In this document: piece by piece, positions 56,853 through 64,000 of the stretch | How the letters are laid out: every line of letters begins with the position of its first letter | How positions within the stretch are numbered: the first letter of the stretch is position 1 | From: Roseomonas indoligenes | Lineage (GTDB): Bacteria; Pseudomonadota; Alphaproteobacteria; Acetobacterales; Acetobacteraceae | Direction: 5' to 3' | Length of the DNA: 64,000 nt | Assembly (NCBI RefSeq): GCF_017813365.1 | Contig: NZ_JAGIZA010000001.1 | Coordinates: 372,001 to 436,000, forward strand | Program-made: the position numbers and the translations under genes | The notes under the pieces: model-generated | The model's database searches: none | What the model saw: the letters and a program-made list of their open reading frames with translations, nothing else | What the model was told of the DNA's origin: nothing

Positions 56853-58220
56853 ATGCGCGCCATCCTCCTGGCCAGTGCCGCCCTTCTTGCCCTTTCCCCC
56901 ACCGCCCACGCGCAGGAGCAGCGCTTCGAGGCGGTGCTGGAGGGCCATGCGGTCCTGCCCGCGAACACCATCATCCCCGCGCCGACGGACGCCCCGGCGG
57001 ATGCGCGCCAGGCCGGCAAGTACACCGGCCCCAACAACCGCCGGATGGACGGTACCCTGCCCGGCACCACGGGGCCGGCCCCGAGTGGCCGCCCTACCGG
57101 GCTTTCCCTGCCGTTCAACGGCCAGGCCGTTCAGGGCTTCTCCGGCATCAAGCCCGTGGCGGGCGAGCCCGGCGCCTACTGGGTGCTGACGGACAACGGC
57201 TTCGGCAACAAGCGCAACTCGGCGGACGCGCTGCTGATGGTCCACAAGGTCCGCCCGGACTTCCGGACGGGGCAGGTGCAGGTCCTGCAGACGATCTTCC
57301 TCTCCGACCCCGAGCGCCGGGTGCCCTTCCGCATCACGAACGAGGGCACCGACCGCCGCTACCTCACCGGCGCCGACTTCGACCCGGAGAGCCTGCAGCC
57401 CGTGGCCGACGGCTTCTGGATCGGCGAGGAGTTCGGCCCGTTCCTGATCCAGCTCGATGCCGAGGGCCGCGTGCGGCGCGTGGTGGAGACGGCGCTGGAA
57501 GGCCGCGCCATCCGCAGCCCGGACCATCCGGACCTCGTCTCCCCCGCCACGCCGGCGGCGACGGTTTCCGTGCAGTCCCAGCGCAGCGGCGGCTATGAGG
57601 GCATGGCGCTGAGCCCGGACGGCTCCCGCCTCTACGCCCTGCTGGAGAAGCCCCTCTACGGTGCGGACGGCAAGCCGGAGGAGAACACCCTCCGCATCCT
57701 GGAGCTGGACACGGCGAACGGGAACTGGACGGGCCGCGCGATGCGCTTCCGCTTCGCGGAGGGCGCGACCTCCATCGGCGACTTCAACATGATCGACGAC
57801 CGCCGCGCCCTGGTGATCGAGCGCGACGACGGCGAGGGCGATTCGTCCCGTGTCTGCGCCGCCGGCCAGATGCCGCCCGCCTGCTTCCACTCGCCGGCGC
57901 GGGTGAAGCGCGTGTCCCTGATCGACCTCGGTGAGCTGGACGCGCAGGGCTATGTGAGGAAGATCGGCTACATCGATCTGCTGTCGATCCGCGATCCCGA
58001 GGGCGCGGCGCGGCAGCGCGGCGACCTCGGCGCGGACGTGCCGCGCGACCGCTTCTCCTTCCCCTTCTTCACGATCGAGAACGTGGCGCGGGTCGATGAC
58101 GACCACATCATCGTCGGCAACGACAACAACCTGCCCTTCAGCGCCGGCCGCCACCTGACGCGCGCGGATGACAACGAGCTGATCCTGCTCCGCGTGGCGG
58201 AACTGCTTCGCGCGCGCTGA
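56853..58220 (+). CDS. Secreted esterase-like phytase family protein
   Basis: Exported beta-propeller-type protein of 455 aa (signal MRAILLASAALLALSPTAHA). It carries the phytase-like domain pattern: FSGIKPVAGEPGAYWVLTDN, FWIGEEFGPFLIQLD, GYEGMALSPDGSRLYALLE and VDDDHIIVGNDNNLPFS. Relatives are called esterase-like or phytase-like, but phosphate-ester hydrolysis has rarely been shown. Periplasmic or outer-membrane-associated location is expected. It is followed after 93 bases by the amidase gene. Confidence 0.87.
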   Translation: MRAILLASAALLALSPTAHAQEQRFEAVLEGHAVLPANTIIPAPTDAPADARQAGKYTGPNNRRMDGTLPGTTGPAPSGRPTGLSLPFNGQAVQGFSGIKPVAGEPGAYWVLTDNGFGNKRNSADALLMVHKVRPDFRTGQVQVLQTIFLSDPERRVPFRITNEGTDRRYLTGADFDPESLQPVADGFWIGEEFGPFLIQLDAEGRVRRVVETALEGRAIRSPDHPDLVSPATPAATVSVQSQRSGGYEGMALSPDGSRLYALLEKPLYGADGKPEENTLRILELDTANGNWTGRAMRFRFAEGATSIGDFNMIDDRRALVIERDDGEGDSSRVCAAGQMPPACFHSPARVKRVSLIDLGELDAQGYVRKIGYIDLLSIRDPEGAARQRGDLGADVPRDRFSFPFFTIENVARVDDDHIIVGNDNNLPFSAGRHLTRADDNELILLRVAELLRAR

Positions 58221-58313
58221 CGCGGCGGGGCATCGCTGCGGCACGTCGTGGATGGACAGGACAGTGACGCTGCCGCAGCATCCGGCCCCGCATCCCAGGG
58301 GATTCGGGGCGAC

Positions 58314-59504
58314 ATGGCGGACGGGACCAACAGCAGCGGATTCATGCCAGGGGAGCGGGCGGTGCTGGCGCACGCGCCGCACGGCCTGCTCGCCGGGCTG
58401 ACCTTCGCGGCCAAGGATCTCTACGACGTCGCCGGTTCCCCCACCACCTACGGCAACCCCGACTGGGCGCGCACCCATCCCGTGCCGCCCTCCACCGCGC
58501 CAATCGTGAAGATGCTGGCCGAGGCGGGTGCGCGCTTCCTCGGCAAGACGAAAACGGTGGAGCTGGCCTACGGGCTGACCGGCGAGAACATCTGGTACGG
58601 CACGCCGGTCAACCCCGCCGCGCCGGACCGCTTCCCCGGCGGCTCCTCCAGCGGCAGCGCCTCCGTCGTCGCCTCGGGGGGGGCGGATATCGCCCTTGGC
58701 TCCGACACGGGCGGGTCGGTTCGCATTCCCGCCTCCTATTGCGGCATCTTCGGCATCCGGCCGAGCTGGGGCGCGGTGCCGCTCACCGGGGCGCGGGGTC
58801 TCGCGCCCTCCTTCGATACGGCCGGCTGGTTCGCGGCCCGCGCCTCCGTCCTGCGCCGGGCGGGGGAAGTTCTGCTGCCCCTGGGCGGGGAGGGGCCGCT
58901 CGGGCCCTGCCTGCGCGTGCAGGAGGCCTGGATGAACGCCCATCCCGCCGTGGCCAACGCGCTGAAGCCCGCGATGGACATGGCGGCCTTCATGCTGGGC
59001 GGCTGCCTGCAAATCTCGCTCGTCCCGGAAACCCTCGCGGAGGTCTACGAACACTTTCGCTCCGCGCAGGCGGAAGAGGCCTGGGCGACACTCGGCGACT
59101 GGGTGGCGGCGACGGAGCCGGCCTTCGGCCCGGGCGTGGGGGAACGCTTCGCCATGGCGCGTGACCTGGCACCGGGGAAGGGCGCCGCAGGCCGCGCCTT
59201 CCGCCAGGGCTTCCGCCAGCGCCTGCTGGGACTGCTGGGGGGCGGGGCGGTGCTGGTCTATCCGACCTCCCCCCTTCCGGCCCCGAAGCTCGACGCCTCG
59301 CCCGAGGAGCAGCTCTGGGCGCGGGAGGTGACAATCGGCGTCACTGCCATCGCCGGCCTGGGCGGCCTGCCCGAGGTCTCGATCCCCGCAGGGCGGGCGG
59401 AGGGGGCGCCGGTCGGCCTCTCCCTCGTCGCGGCGCCGGGACAGGACCGGGCGCTGCTGGCATTGGCGGAGCGCTTGGCGGAACGGCTCGGCCTGCCCGT
59501 GTGA
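58314..59504 (+). CDS. Amidase-signature family amidase
   Basis: Amidase of 396 aa, on the short side for the family. The Ser-cisSer-Lys triad is visible: Lys in LTFAAKDLYDVAG, cis-Ser in FPGGSSSGSASVVASG, and nucleophile Ser in LGSDTGGSVRIPASYCG. It lacks an obvious signal peptide. The ATG at 58314 is preferred to the frame's GTG at 58248. Substrates in the family range from acetamide and indoleacetamide to aryl amides. It stands alone between the phytase-like gene and the pat-like gene. Confidence 0.9.
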   Translation: MADGTNSSGFMPGERAVLAHAPHGLLAGLTFAAKDLYDVAGSPTTYGNPDWARTHPVPPSTAPIVKMLAEAGARFLGKTKTVELAYGLTGENIWYGTPVNPAAPDRFPGGSSSGSASVVASGGADIALGSDTGGSVRIPASYCGIFGIRPSWGAVPLTGARGLAPSFDTAGWFAARASVLRRAGEVLLPLGGEGPLGPCLRVQEAWMNAHPAVANALKPAMDMAAFMLGGCLQISLVPETLAEVYEHFRSAQAEEAWATLGDWVAATEPAFGPGVGERFAMARDLAPGKGAAGRAFRQGFRQRLLGLLGGGAVLVYPTSPLPAPKLDASPEEQLWAREVTIGVTAIAGLGGLPEVSIPAGRAEGAPVGLSLVAAPGQDRALLALAERLAERLGLPV

Positions 59505-59568
59505 TCGTGTGTGATTTTAACGTAAGAGGGTGTTCCCCCCGGCCCGCCTTCTGATCTAGGCATCGTTC

Positions 59569-60087
59569 ATGCCGATCCGCGACGCGACCCCCGACGACGC
59601 CTCCGCCATCGCGGCGATCTACGCCCATCATGTGCTGCACGGCACGGGCACCTTCGAGGAATTTCCCCCCTCCGATGCCGAGCTGGCGGCGCGAATCGCC
59701 AAGGTCCAGGGTGCCGGCCACGCCTGGCTTGTGGTGGAGGAGGAGGGCCGGGTGCTGGGTTATGGCTACTACGCCAACTTCCACGCCCGCTCCGCCTATC
59801 GCCACACCGCCGAGGATTCGATCTACGTGCGGGACGACGTGCGTGGCCAGGGCGTTGGAAAGGCGCTTGTCGCGGAGCTGCTCACGCGGGCGGAGGCGGA
59901 GGGATTCCGCCAGATGGTCGCGGTGATCGGGGATTCGGAGAATGTGGGCTCTGTCGGCCTGCACCTCTCGCTGGGCTTCCGGCAGGCGGGGCTGCTGAAG
60001 GCGGTGGGGCTGAAGTTCGGCCGCTGGGTGGACGTGGTCTACATGCAGAAGGCACTGGGCGAAGGAGACCGCAGCGTCCCGGCCTAG
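59569..60087 (+). CDS. GNAT N-acetyltransferase, phosphinothricin-acetyltransferase-like
   Basis: Second Pat-like acetyltransferase in the window, 172 aa: IRDATPDDASAIAAIYAHHV, SAYRHTAEDSIYVRDDVRGQ, GVGKALVAELL and MVAVIGDSENVGSVGLHLSL. It is close in length and motif order to the gene at 47197-47727. Its stop codon shares a CTAG with the stop of the convergent CobW-like fragment gene. Acetylation of methionine sulfone or sulfoximine-type compounds is the usual chromosomal role. Confidence 0.9.
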   Translation: MPIRDATPDDASAIAAIYAHHVLHGTGTFEEFPPSDAELAARIAKVQGAGHAWLVVEEEGRVLGYGYYANFHARSAYRHTAEDSIYVRDDVRGQGVGKALVAELLTRAEAEGFRQMVAVIGDSENVGSVGLHLSLGFRQAGLLKAVGLKFGRWVDVVYMQKALGEGDRSVPA

Positions 60088-60452
60088 CCCGGCCGGTAGC
60101 GCGCGGAAACCACGCCATCGAGGTGAAGGATCACGTCCAGTTCCGCTCGCCGGTCGGGGGAGGGGAGCAGGGCGACGACGCGGTCGAACCAGGGTGCGCG
60201 GCCCTTCACCCGGTCCAGGAAAAGCGCGTCCAGCGCCTGCGCCATGGGCACCCGCCCGGCGCAGCAGGTGCAGGCGACGGGATGGGTCCCGCCCGGCTCG
60301 AAGCCGGCGCTGGCCACGATGCCGGTGGGCAGGGCGGCGGGCCGTTCCTCCGCCAGCAGGGCGGCCTTCCCGCCGCCGGAAAGGCTGGCGGCCAGCGCGG
60401 CCTCATCCGTCACGATCAGGACGGGGATGCGGCCATCGGCGAAGACGGGCAT
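60084..60452 (-). CDS. Small CobW-like protein with CxCC motif (122 aa)
   Basis: Hypothetical protein resembling the first part of CobW/COG0523 metallochaperone GTPases. IPVLIVTDEAAL (9-20) followed by GGGKAALL is reminiscent of a degenerate P-loop, and ACTCCAGRVPMAQALDALFL (60-79), then FDRVVAL, matches the CxCC segment (Cys61, Cys63, Cys64) and following helix. Walker and NKxD GTPase motifs are not intact and the C-terminal domain is absent. The gene is divergent from the ArsR-methyltransferase regulator and shares its operator, suggesting a role in sulfur or metal handling. Confidence 0.7.
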   Translation of the reverse strand: MPVFADGRIPVLIVTDEAALAASLSGGGKAALLAEERPAALPTGIVASAGFEPGGTHPVACTCCAGRVPMAQALDALFLDRVKGRAPWFDRVVALLPSPDRRAELDVILHLDGVVSARYRPG

Positions 60453-60475
60453 GGGGTGGTTGCTCCTTTTCGATA

Positions 60476-60497
60476 GACATAAAGATATCGTTATGTC
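60476..60497. promoter_or_regulatory. 22-bp near-perfect palindrome, candidate ArsR-type operator
   Basis: Arms GACATAA / TTATGTC flank AGATATCG in the 56-base gap between two divergent genes. Symmetry fails only at one central pair. It sits 11 bases before the regulator ATG and 23 bases before the CobW-like start, as expected for an autoregulated ArsR-family protein. Confidence 0.7.
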
Positions 60498-60508
60498 ATC
60501 TTCAAGAC

Positions 60509-61441
60509 ATGGAAGAGACCCTGGCCCAGCTTCGTGCCGCCGCCGAGCCCACGCGGCTGCGGCTGCTCGCGCTCTGCGCCCGCGGGGCGCTCTGCGTCAC
60601 CGACCTCTGCGCCGCCCTCGGCCAGTCCCAGCCCCGCCTCTCCCGCCACCTGAAGCTTCTGGTGGAGGCCGGGTTGCTGGAGCGGATGCCGGAGGGGTCC
60701 AACGTCTACTTCTCCCTCGCGCCGCGCGCCGACCTGGCCCGCGCCATCCTGGCACGGCTGCCGGAGGATGAGCCCCTCCTCGCCGCGGACCGCCGCCTCG
60801 CCGCCCGCCTCGGGGCGGAGCGGGTGCGTGCCGCGAGCGAGGCCTTCCGCAGCGCCGGCGCCGACTGGGACGAGATGCGCGCCCTGGGCCTGCCCGCCGC
60901 CGGGATCGAGCGCGCGGTCCTGGCCGCCCTGCCGGGGCATGTCGGCCGGCTGCTGGACATCGGCGCCGGCACCGGGCAGTTGCTGGAGCTGGTGGCGGAG
61001 CGCTGCGACGCGGCGCTGGGGGTGGATGCCAGCCGCGACATGCTGGCCCTGGCCCGCGGCCGCCTGGCCGAGCGGGGTCTCGCCCCGCGCTGTGCCGTGC
61101 GCCAGGCCGACATGTACCGCCTGCCCTTTCCCGACGAATCCTTCGACGCCGTGACGCTGCAGATGGTGCTGCACTACGCCGAGGACCCCGCGGCCGCCCT
61201 GGCCGAGGCCGCGCGCGTGTTGGCGCCGGAGGGCGTGCTGCTGGTGGTGGACCTTGCCGCCCATGACCGCGCCGATCTGATGGAGCGCCATGCCCATCGC
61301 TGGCCCGGCTTCGACGACGCGGGGATGGCCGGCTGGCTCGGCGATGCCGGCTGCGCCCTGTCTCCCCCGGTGGAGATTCCCGGTCCGCTCGGGGTGCGGC
61401 TCTGGACCGCGCACCGCGCGGCCGTGGCGCAGCCCGCCTGA
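60509..61441 (+). CDS. ArsR-family regulator fused to SAM-dependent methyltransferase domain
   Basis: Protein of 310 aa. Residues 1-90 are an ArsR winged helix (LRAAAEPTRLRLLALCARG, LGQSQPRLSRHLKLLVEAGL, GSNVYFSLAP). Residues 130-300 are a class I methyltransferase (motif I LLDIGAGTGQLLELV, then FDAVTLQMVLHYAEDP). Such fusions are known or predicted regulators of methionine/SAM metabolism that sense SAM or SAH. No metal-binding ELCVC motif is present in the helix. The palindrome directly upstream is its likely operator. metF or metH genes were not seen nearby. Confidence 0.92.
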   Translation: MEETLAQLRAAAEPTRLRLLALCARGALCVTDLCAALGQSQPRLSRHLKLLVEAGLLERMPEGSNVYFSLAPRADLARAILARLPEDEPLLAADRRLAARLGAERVRAASEAFRSAGADWDEMRALGLPAAGIERAVLAALPGHVGRLLDIGAGTGQLLELVAERCDAALGVDASRDMLALARGRLAERGLAPRCAVRQADMYRLPFPDESFDAVTLQMVLHYAEDPAAALAEAARVLAPEGVLLVVDLAAHDRADLMERHAHRWPGFDDAGMAGWLGDAGCALSPPVEIPGPLGVRLWTAHRAAVAQPA

Positions 61442-61460
61442 GCTGACCGGGCTGTCCGCC

Positions 61461-61501
61461 CCTGCCTCCGGGCAGGGCGCCGGGGATCATGATCCCCGGC
61501 G
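61461..61501. other. Two tandem hairpins including a 24-bp perfect palindrome
   Basis: CCTGCC-TCCG-GGCAGG (61461-61476) is followed two bases later by a perfect 24-base palindrome at 61478-61501 with half-site CGCCGGGGATCA. They lie 20 to 60 bases after the ArsR-methyltransferase stop and 100 bases before the CDF gene. Either a terminator pair or an operator is possible. Confidence 0.6.
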
Positions 61502-61600
61502 GATGGCAACTGCGTCCCGGGCAACTCACCTACCCGATCCTGCTGTGCTAGCGGCGCGTGGCCCTTCTCCGCCCGGCCCGGGGCGGGGTATTCGGGGTCG

Positions 61601-62488
61601 ATGACCCCGACCGAATCCACGGCCTGGACCAGCCTCGGCGTCGGCCTCCTCGTGCTCTCCCTCAAGGGGGCGGCGTGGTGGCTGACGGGCAGCACAGCCC
61701 TTTTCGCGGACATGCTGGAGACGGTGGTGAACGTCGCCGCCGCCTCCGCCGCGCTGGCCGCCGTGCGCTACTCCGCCATGCCGGCCGACGAGAACCATCC
61801 CTATGGCCACACCAAGGTGGAGTATTTCTCCGCGGTGCTGGAGGGGACGCTGATCCTCGTCGCCGCCTCCATGATCCTGCAGGAGGTCTACGGGGCGATC
61901 TTCAACCCCCGTGTTCCGGACCAGCCGGTGGTCGGCATCGCCCTCTCGACGGTGGCCACGGTTATCAACGGCAGCTGGGCGACGATCCTGCGGCGGCGGG
62001 GACGCCGCCTGGGCTCCCCCGCGCTGGTCGCGGATTCCAAGTACCTGATGTCGGACGTGGTCACCTCCGCCGGGGTGATCGTCGGCGTCGGCCTCGTCGC
62101 AGCCACGGGCCTGCTCTGGCTCGATCCCCTGATGGCGGGCGTCACGGCCGTGATGATCCTCGTCTCCGGCGCCCGGCTGCTGCGGGAGAGCGTGGGCGGA
62201 CTGATGGACGAGGCGGTGGGGCCCGAGGACCTGGCCGCCATCCGGGGCACCGTCTCCGCCCATGCCGAGGGGGCGATCGAGGCGCATGACCTGCGGACCC
62301 GCCACGCCGGGCGGATCACCTTTGTTGAGTTCCACCTCGTTGTCCCCGGCGCCATGCCGGTCTCCGAGGCGCATGACATCTGCGACCGGATCGAGACCGC
62401 GCTGAAGGAAAGGCTCGGCAACGCCGTCATCACCATCCATGTCGAGCCGGAGGGGAAGGCGAAGCACAGCGGGGTGGTGGTGCTGTGA
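61601..62488 (+). CDS. Cation diffusion facilitator (CDF) family transporter
   Basis: Inner-membrane metal:proton antiporter of 295 aa with six membrane segments and a C-terminal cytosolic domain. The TM2 motif is FADMLETVVNV (Asp, Glu, Asn at the metal-site spacing) and the TM5 motif is VADSKYLMSDVVTS, with Tyr at the spot usually held by His. The C-terminal domain contains EAHDLRTRHAG and FHLVVPG. The changes suggest preference other than the classical Zn(II) site, perhaps Fe or Mn, by inference. Upstream lie two GC-rich hairpins. Confidence 0.9.
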   Translation: MTPTESTAWTSLGVGLLVLSLKGAAWWLTGSTALFADMLETVVNVAAASAALAAVRYSAMPADENHPYGHTKVEYFSAVLEGTLILVAASMILQEVYGAIFNPRVPDQPVVGIALSTVATVINGSWATILRRRGRRLGSPALVADSKYLMSDVVTSAGVIVGVGLVAATGLLWLDPLMAGVTAVMILVSGARLLRESVGGLMDEAVGPEDLAAIRGTVSAHAEGAIEAHDLRTRHAGRITFVEFHLVVPGAMPVSEAHDICDRIETALKERLGNAVITIHVEPEGKAKHSGVVVL

Positions 62489-62515
62489 CGCCCCGGTGTC
62501 CCTGAGGGACGTTCC

Positions 62516-63491
62516 CTGAGCGGCACCCTGGCCTTCGCCCCCGCTGCCGCGCCGGCCTGGCGCCTGCGCGGGCGCCGGAACCGGCCGGTCCGATGGGCCC
62601 TCTGGGCCGCGGCCGCCCTGCACGCGGCGGTGCTGACGTCCGTCCTGCTGGATCCAGGCCCTCGCCAGCTGCCGGAGCCGAAGATCGTGGAGGGCACCCC
62701 GCTGGTCTGGGAAGGCCCGGTGGGGGCATCGGGGGGCGCGCCGGACCTGTCGCCGGCACTTCCCGCGCCGGAGGCCCCGGTGTCTCCCGCCGCCTCGCCG
62801 CCCGCTCCGCCCGTGCAGGCCGAGGTGCCGCCCGAGCCCCGTCCGCCCGCACCGGACCTGCCGCCATCCGAGGCGGCCGCCGCGCCCGAGGCAGGGCCGG
62901 CCGTGTCCCAGGCACCCGCGCCGTCGGTGGTCACCCCGTCCCCGGCGCCGGCCGCGCCGCCGCTCGCCGCACCGCCAACCCCGACGCCCCGGCCCAGCCC
63001 GCCCCGCGCGGCCGGAGCCGCCCCGATGCCCATGCCGCCGCCGGCGGCCCCGCCCGCCCCCGCCCGCCCGGCGCCCGTGCCCCCGGCGCCTGCAGCTGCG
63101 GCGGCCTTGCCCAACCCCCGGCCCACCGGCGCGCCGATGCGGACGGTGGAGGTGGCGGTGGGCCCTGGTGCGGTGCGGCTCGGCGCCGGCGCGGCAGGTG
63201 CCCCCGGCGAGAGCCACGAGGTTGGCGCCCCCCCGGCCCGGCTGCCCGGACGTGATCGGCTACCCGGCCGCCGAGCGGCAGCGCGGCGTCACCGGCGCGG
63301 TCGGGCTGCGCCTGCGCGTCTCCGATGACGGGCGGGTGGTGGAGGCGCGGATCGCCCAGACCAGCGGCGATGCGGCGCTGGACGAGGCGGCGCAGCGCGG
63401 CATCCGCCGCTGTCGCTTCGTCCCCGCCCTGCGGGACGGGGTGCCTGTCTGGGGCAGCCGCGACTACCGTGTGGTCTTCCAGCTGGACTGA
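62516..63491 (+). pseudogene. TonB-family protein, frame broken at a C7 tract
   Basis: Energy-transducing TonB/TolA-like protein. A short cytoplasmic stretch, one membrane segment (WALWAAAALHAAVLTSVLL) and a long Pro/Ala-rich spacer are in one frame (to 63328); the C-terminal TonB domain (CPDVIGYPAAERQRGVTGAV, FRAL-type end RDYRVVFQLD) is in another (to 63491). Removing one C from the run at 63228-63234 joins them into about 324 residues. No ATG/GTG precedes the membrane segment in frame; a CTG at 62516, six bases after GAGGGA, is the only plausible start. Sequencing error, decay or slippage cannot be told apart. Confidence 0.72.
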
Positions 63492-63499
63492 GGCGACCC

Positions 63500-64000
63500 A
63501 TGGCAGAGCCCGATGTCATCACCCTGCGCGACGGCGACGGCGGCAGGACCCTGCTCCGCGACGGCACGGGATTGTCGAAGAGCACGCCGCGCGTGGAGGC
63601 GCTGGGTGCGGTGGAGGAGGTCAATGCCGCGATCGGCCTGTTGCGCCTGCACACGGCGCAGGAGGAGGATGCGATGCTCCTCCGCATCCAGCACGATCTC
63701 TTCGACCTCGGCGCCGACCTCTCGGACCCGGCCTCGAATCTCGCCTGACTGCCGCGAGGTGCCTGCGTCTGGAACACGAACTGGCGGGGATGAACGCGGA
63801 CCTCGTCCCGCTTCGCGCCGCCCTTCTGCCGGGCGGCACCCCGGCGGCGGCGCATGCCCATCTGGCGCGCACGCTCGCCCGCCGCGCCGAGCGCGCCGTG
63901 GTGGCGCTCGCCGAGACGGGAGCGATAGGCCCAGCGGCAGTTCCCTACCTCAATCGCCTCTCGGACCACCTGTTCGTCCTGGCCCGTTCGCTGAACATGG
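63500..64000 (+). pseudogene. PduO-type cob(I)alamin adenosyltransferase, frameshifted and cut by window edge
   Basis: ATP:cob(I)alamin adenosyltransferase of the PduO family, which makes adenosylcobalamin. The first frame (63500-63748) has the ATP-binding RDGDGGRTLLRDG and RVEALGAVEEVNAAIGLL, then DLFDLGADLSDP and an early TGA. The rest (HELAGMNADLVPLRAALLPG, HLARTLARRAERAVVALAE, YLNRLSDHLFVLARSLN) continues in the -1 frame from about 63727 to the window end. Adding one C in the CCC at 63727-63729 restores the frame. It follows the tonB-like gene by nine bases. The 3' end lies beyond the window. Confidence 0.78.

Overview
The window is very GC-rich (roughly 70%), densely coded, and reads as chromosome of an alphaproteobacterium of the Acetobacteraceae (Roseomonas-like). 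This is inferred from gene content: a secA / parvulin isomerase / argJ neighbourhood, an RNase E with a long insertion in its S1 domain, a PaoABC-type molybdenum aldehyde dehydrogenase, and orphan Bug-type solute receptors without membrane partners. No rRNA, tRNA, CRISPR, insertion sequence or prophage was seen. About 50 protein genes are supported, and nearly every long open frame opposite them is a GC-driven shadow.

Layout. 1-7.5 kb: the 5' part of secA (reverse), a periplasmic parvulin isomerase, argJ, a small lipoprotein and htpG, which has a heat-shock-type promoter. 7.6-11.4 kb: a three-subunit molybdenum hydroxylase operon (reverse). 11.6-17 kb: a family-5 solute-binding protein with a creatininase-family amidohydrolase, a split chromate transporter and a GH13 alpha-glucosidase. 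17-22.9 kb: a LysR regulator divergent from an operon of an orphan molybdenum hydroxylase large subunit, a DapA-family lyase and 3-hydroxyanthranilate dioxygenase, then a Bug receptor. 23-33.6 kb: two polytopic membrane proteins, an aminotransferase, a gamma-glutamyltransferase-like lipoprotein, a DsbA-like protein, tryptophan 2,3-dioxygenase, a kynureninase-related enzyme and an aspartoacylase-like protein. 33.6-44.9 kb: cinA-like, a GNAT-NUDIX fusion, rne, amiC, PBP1A, prfB and a DUF1643 gene. 45-52.4 kb: a Bug receptor, an apparently circularly permuted ROK protein, a GNAT gene, a Nif11-type peptide precursor, an acyl-CoA synthetase with an enoyl-CoA hydratase, and an MHS transporter. 52.6-64 kb: secreted alpha/beta hydrolase, ferredoxin reductase, GNAT enzymes, DUF3429, phytase-like protein, amidase, a CobW-like fragment divergent from an ArsR-methyltransferase regulator, a CDF transporter, and two consecutive frameshifted genes (tonB-like and PduO-type adenosyltransferase).

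How the genes fit together. Housekeeping blocks cover protein export, peptidoglycan (amiC, mrcA), RNA decay and translation. They are interspersed with catabolic modules for tryptophan/aminoaromatic compounds (dioxygenases, kynureninase relative, two molybdenum hydroxylases) and for acyl-CoA, and with several single-gene receptors. The least ordinary items are the Nif11-like precursor with a double-glycine leader at 47.8 kb, the permuted ROK protein beside it at 46-47 kb, the LysR / Mo-hydroxylase / lyase / HAAO cassette at 17-22 kb, the GGT-like lipoprotein lacking family active-site residues at 26-27.6 kb, and the CobW-like fragment sharing an operator with an ArsR-methyltransferase regulator at 60 kb.
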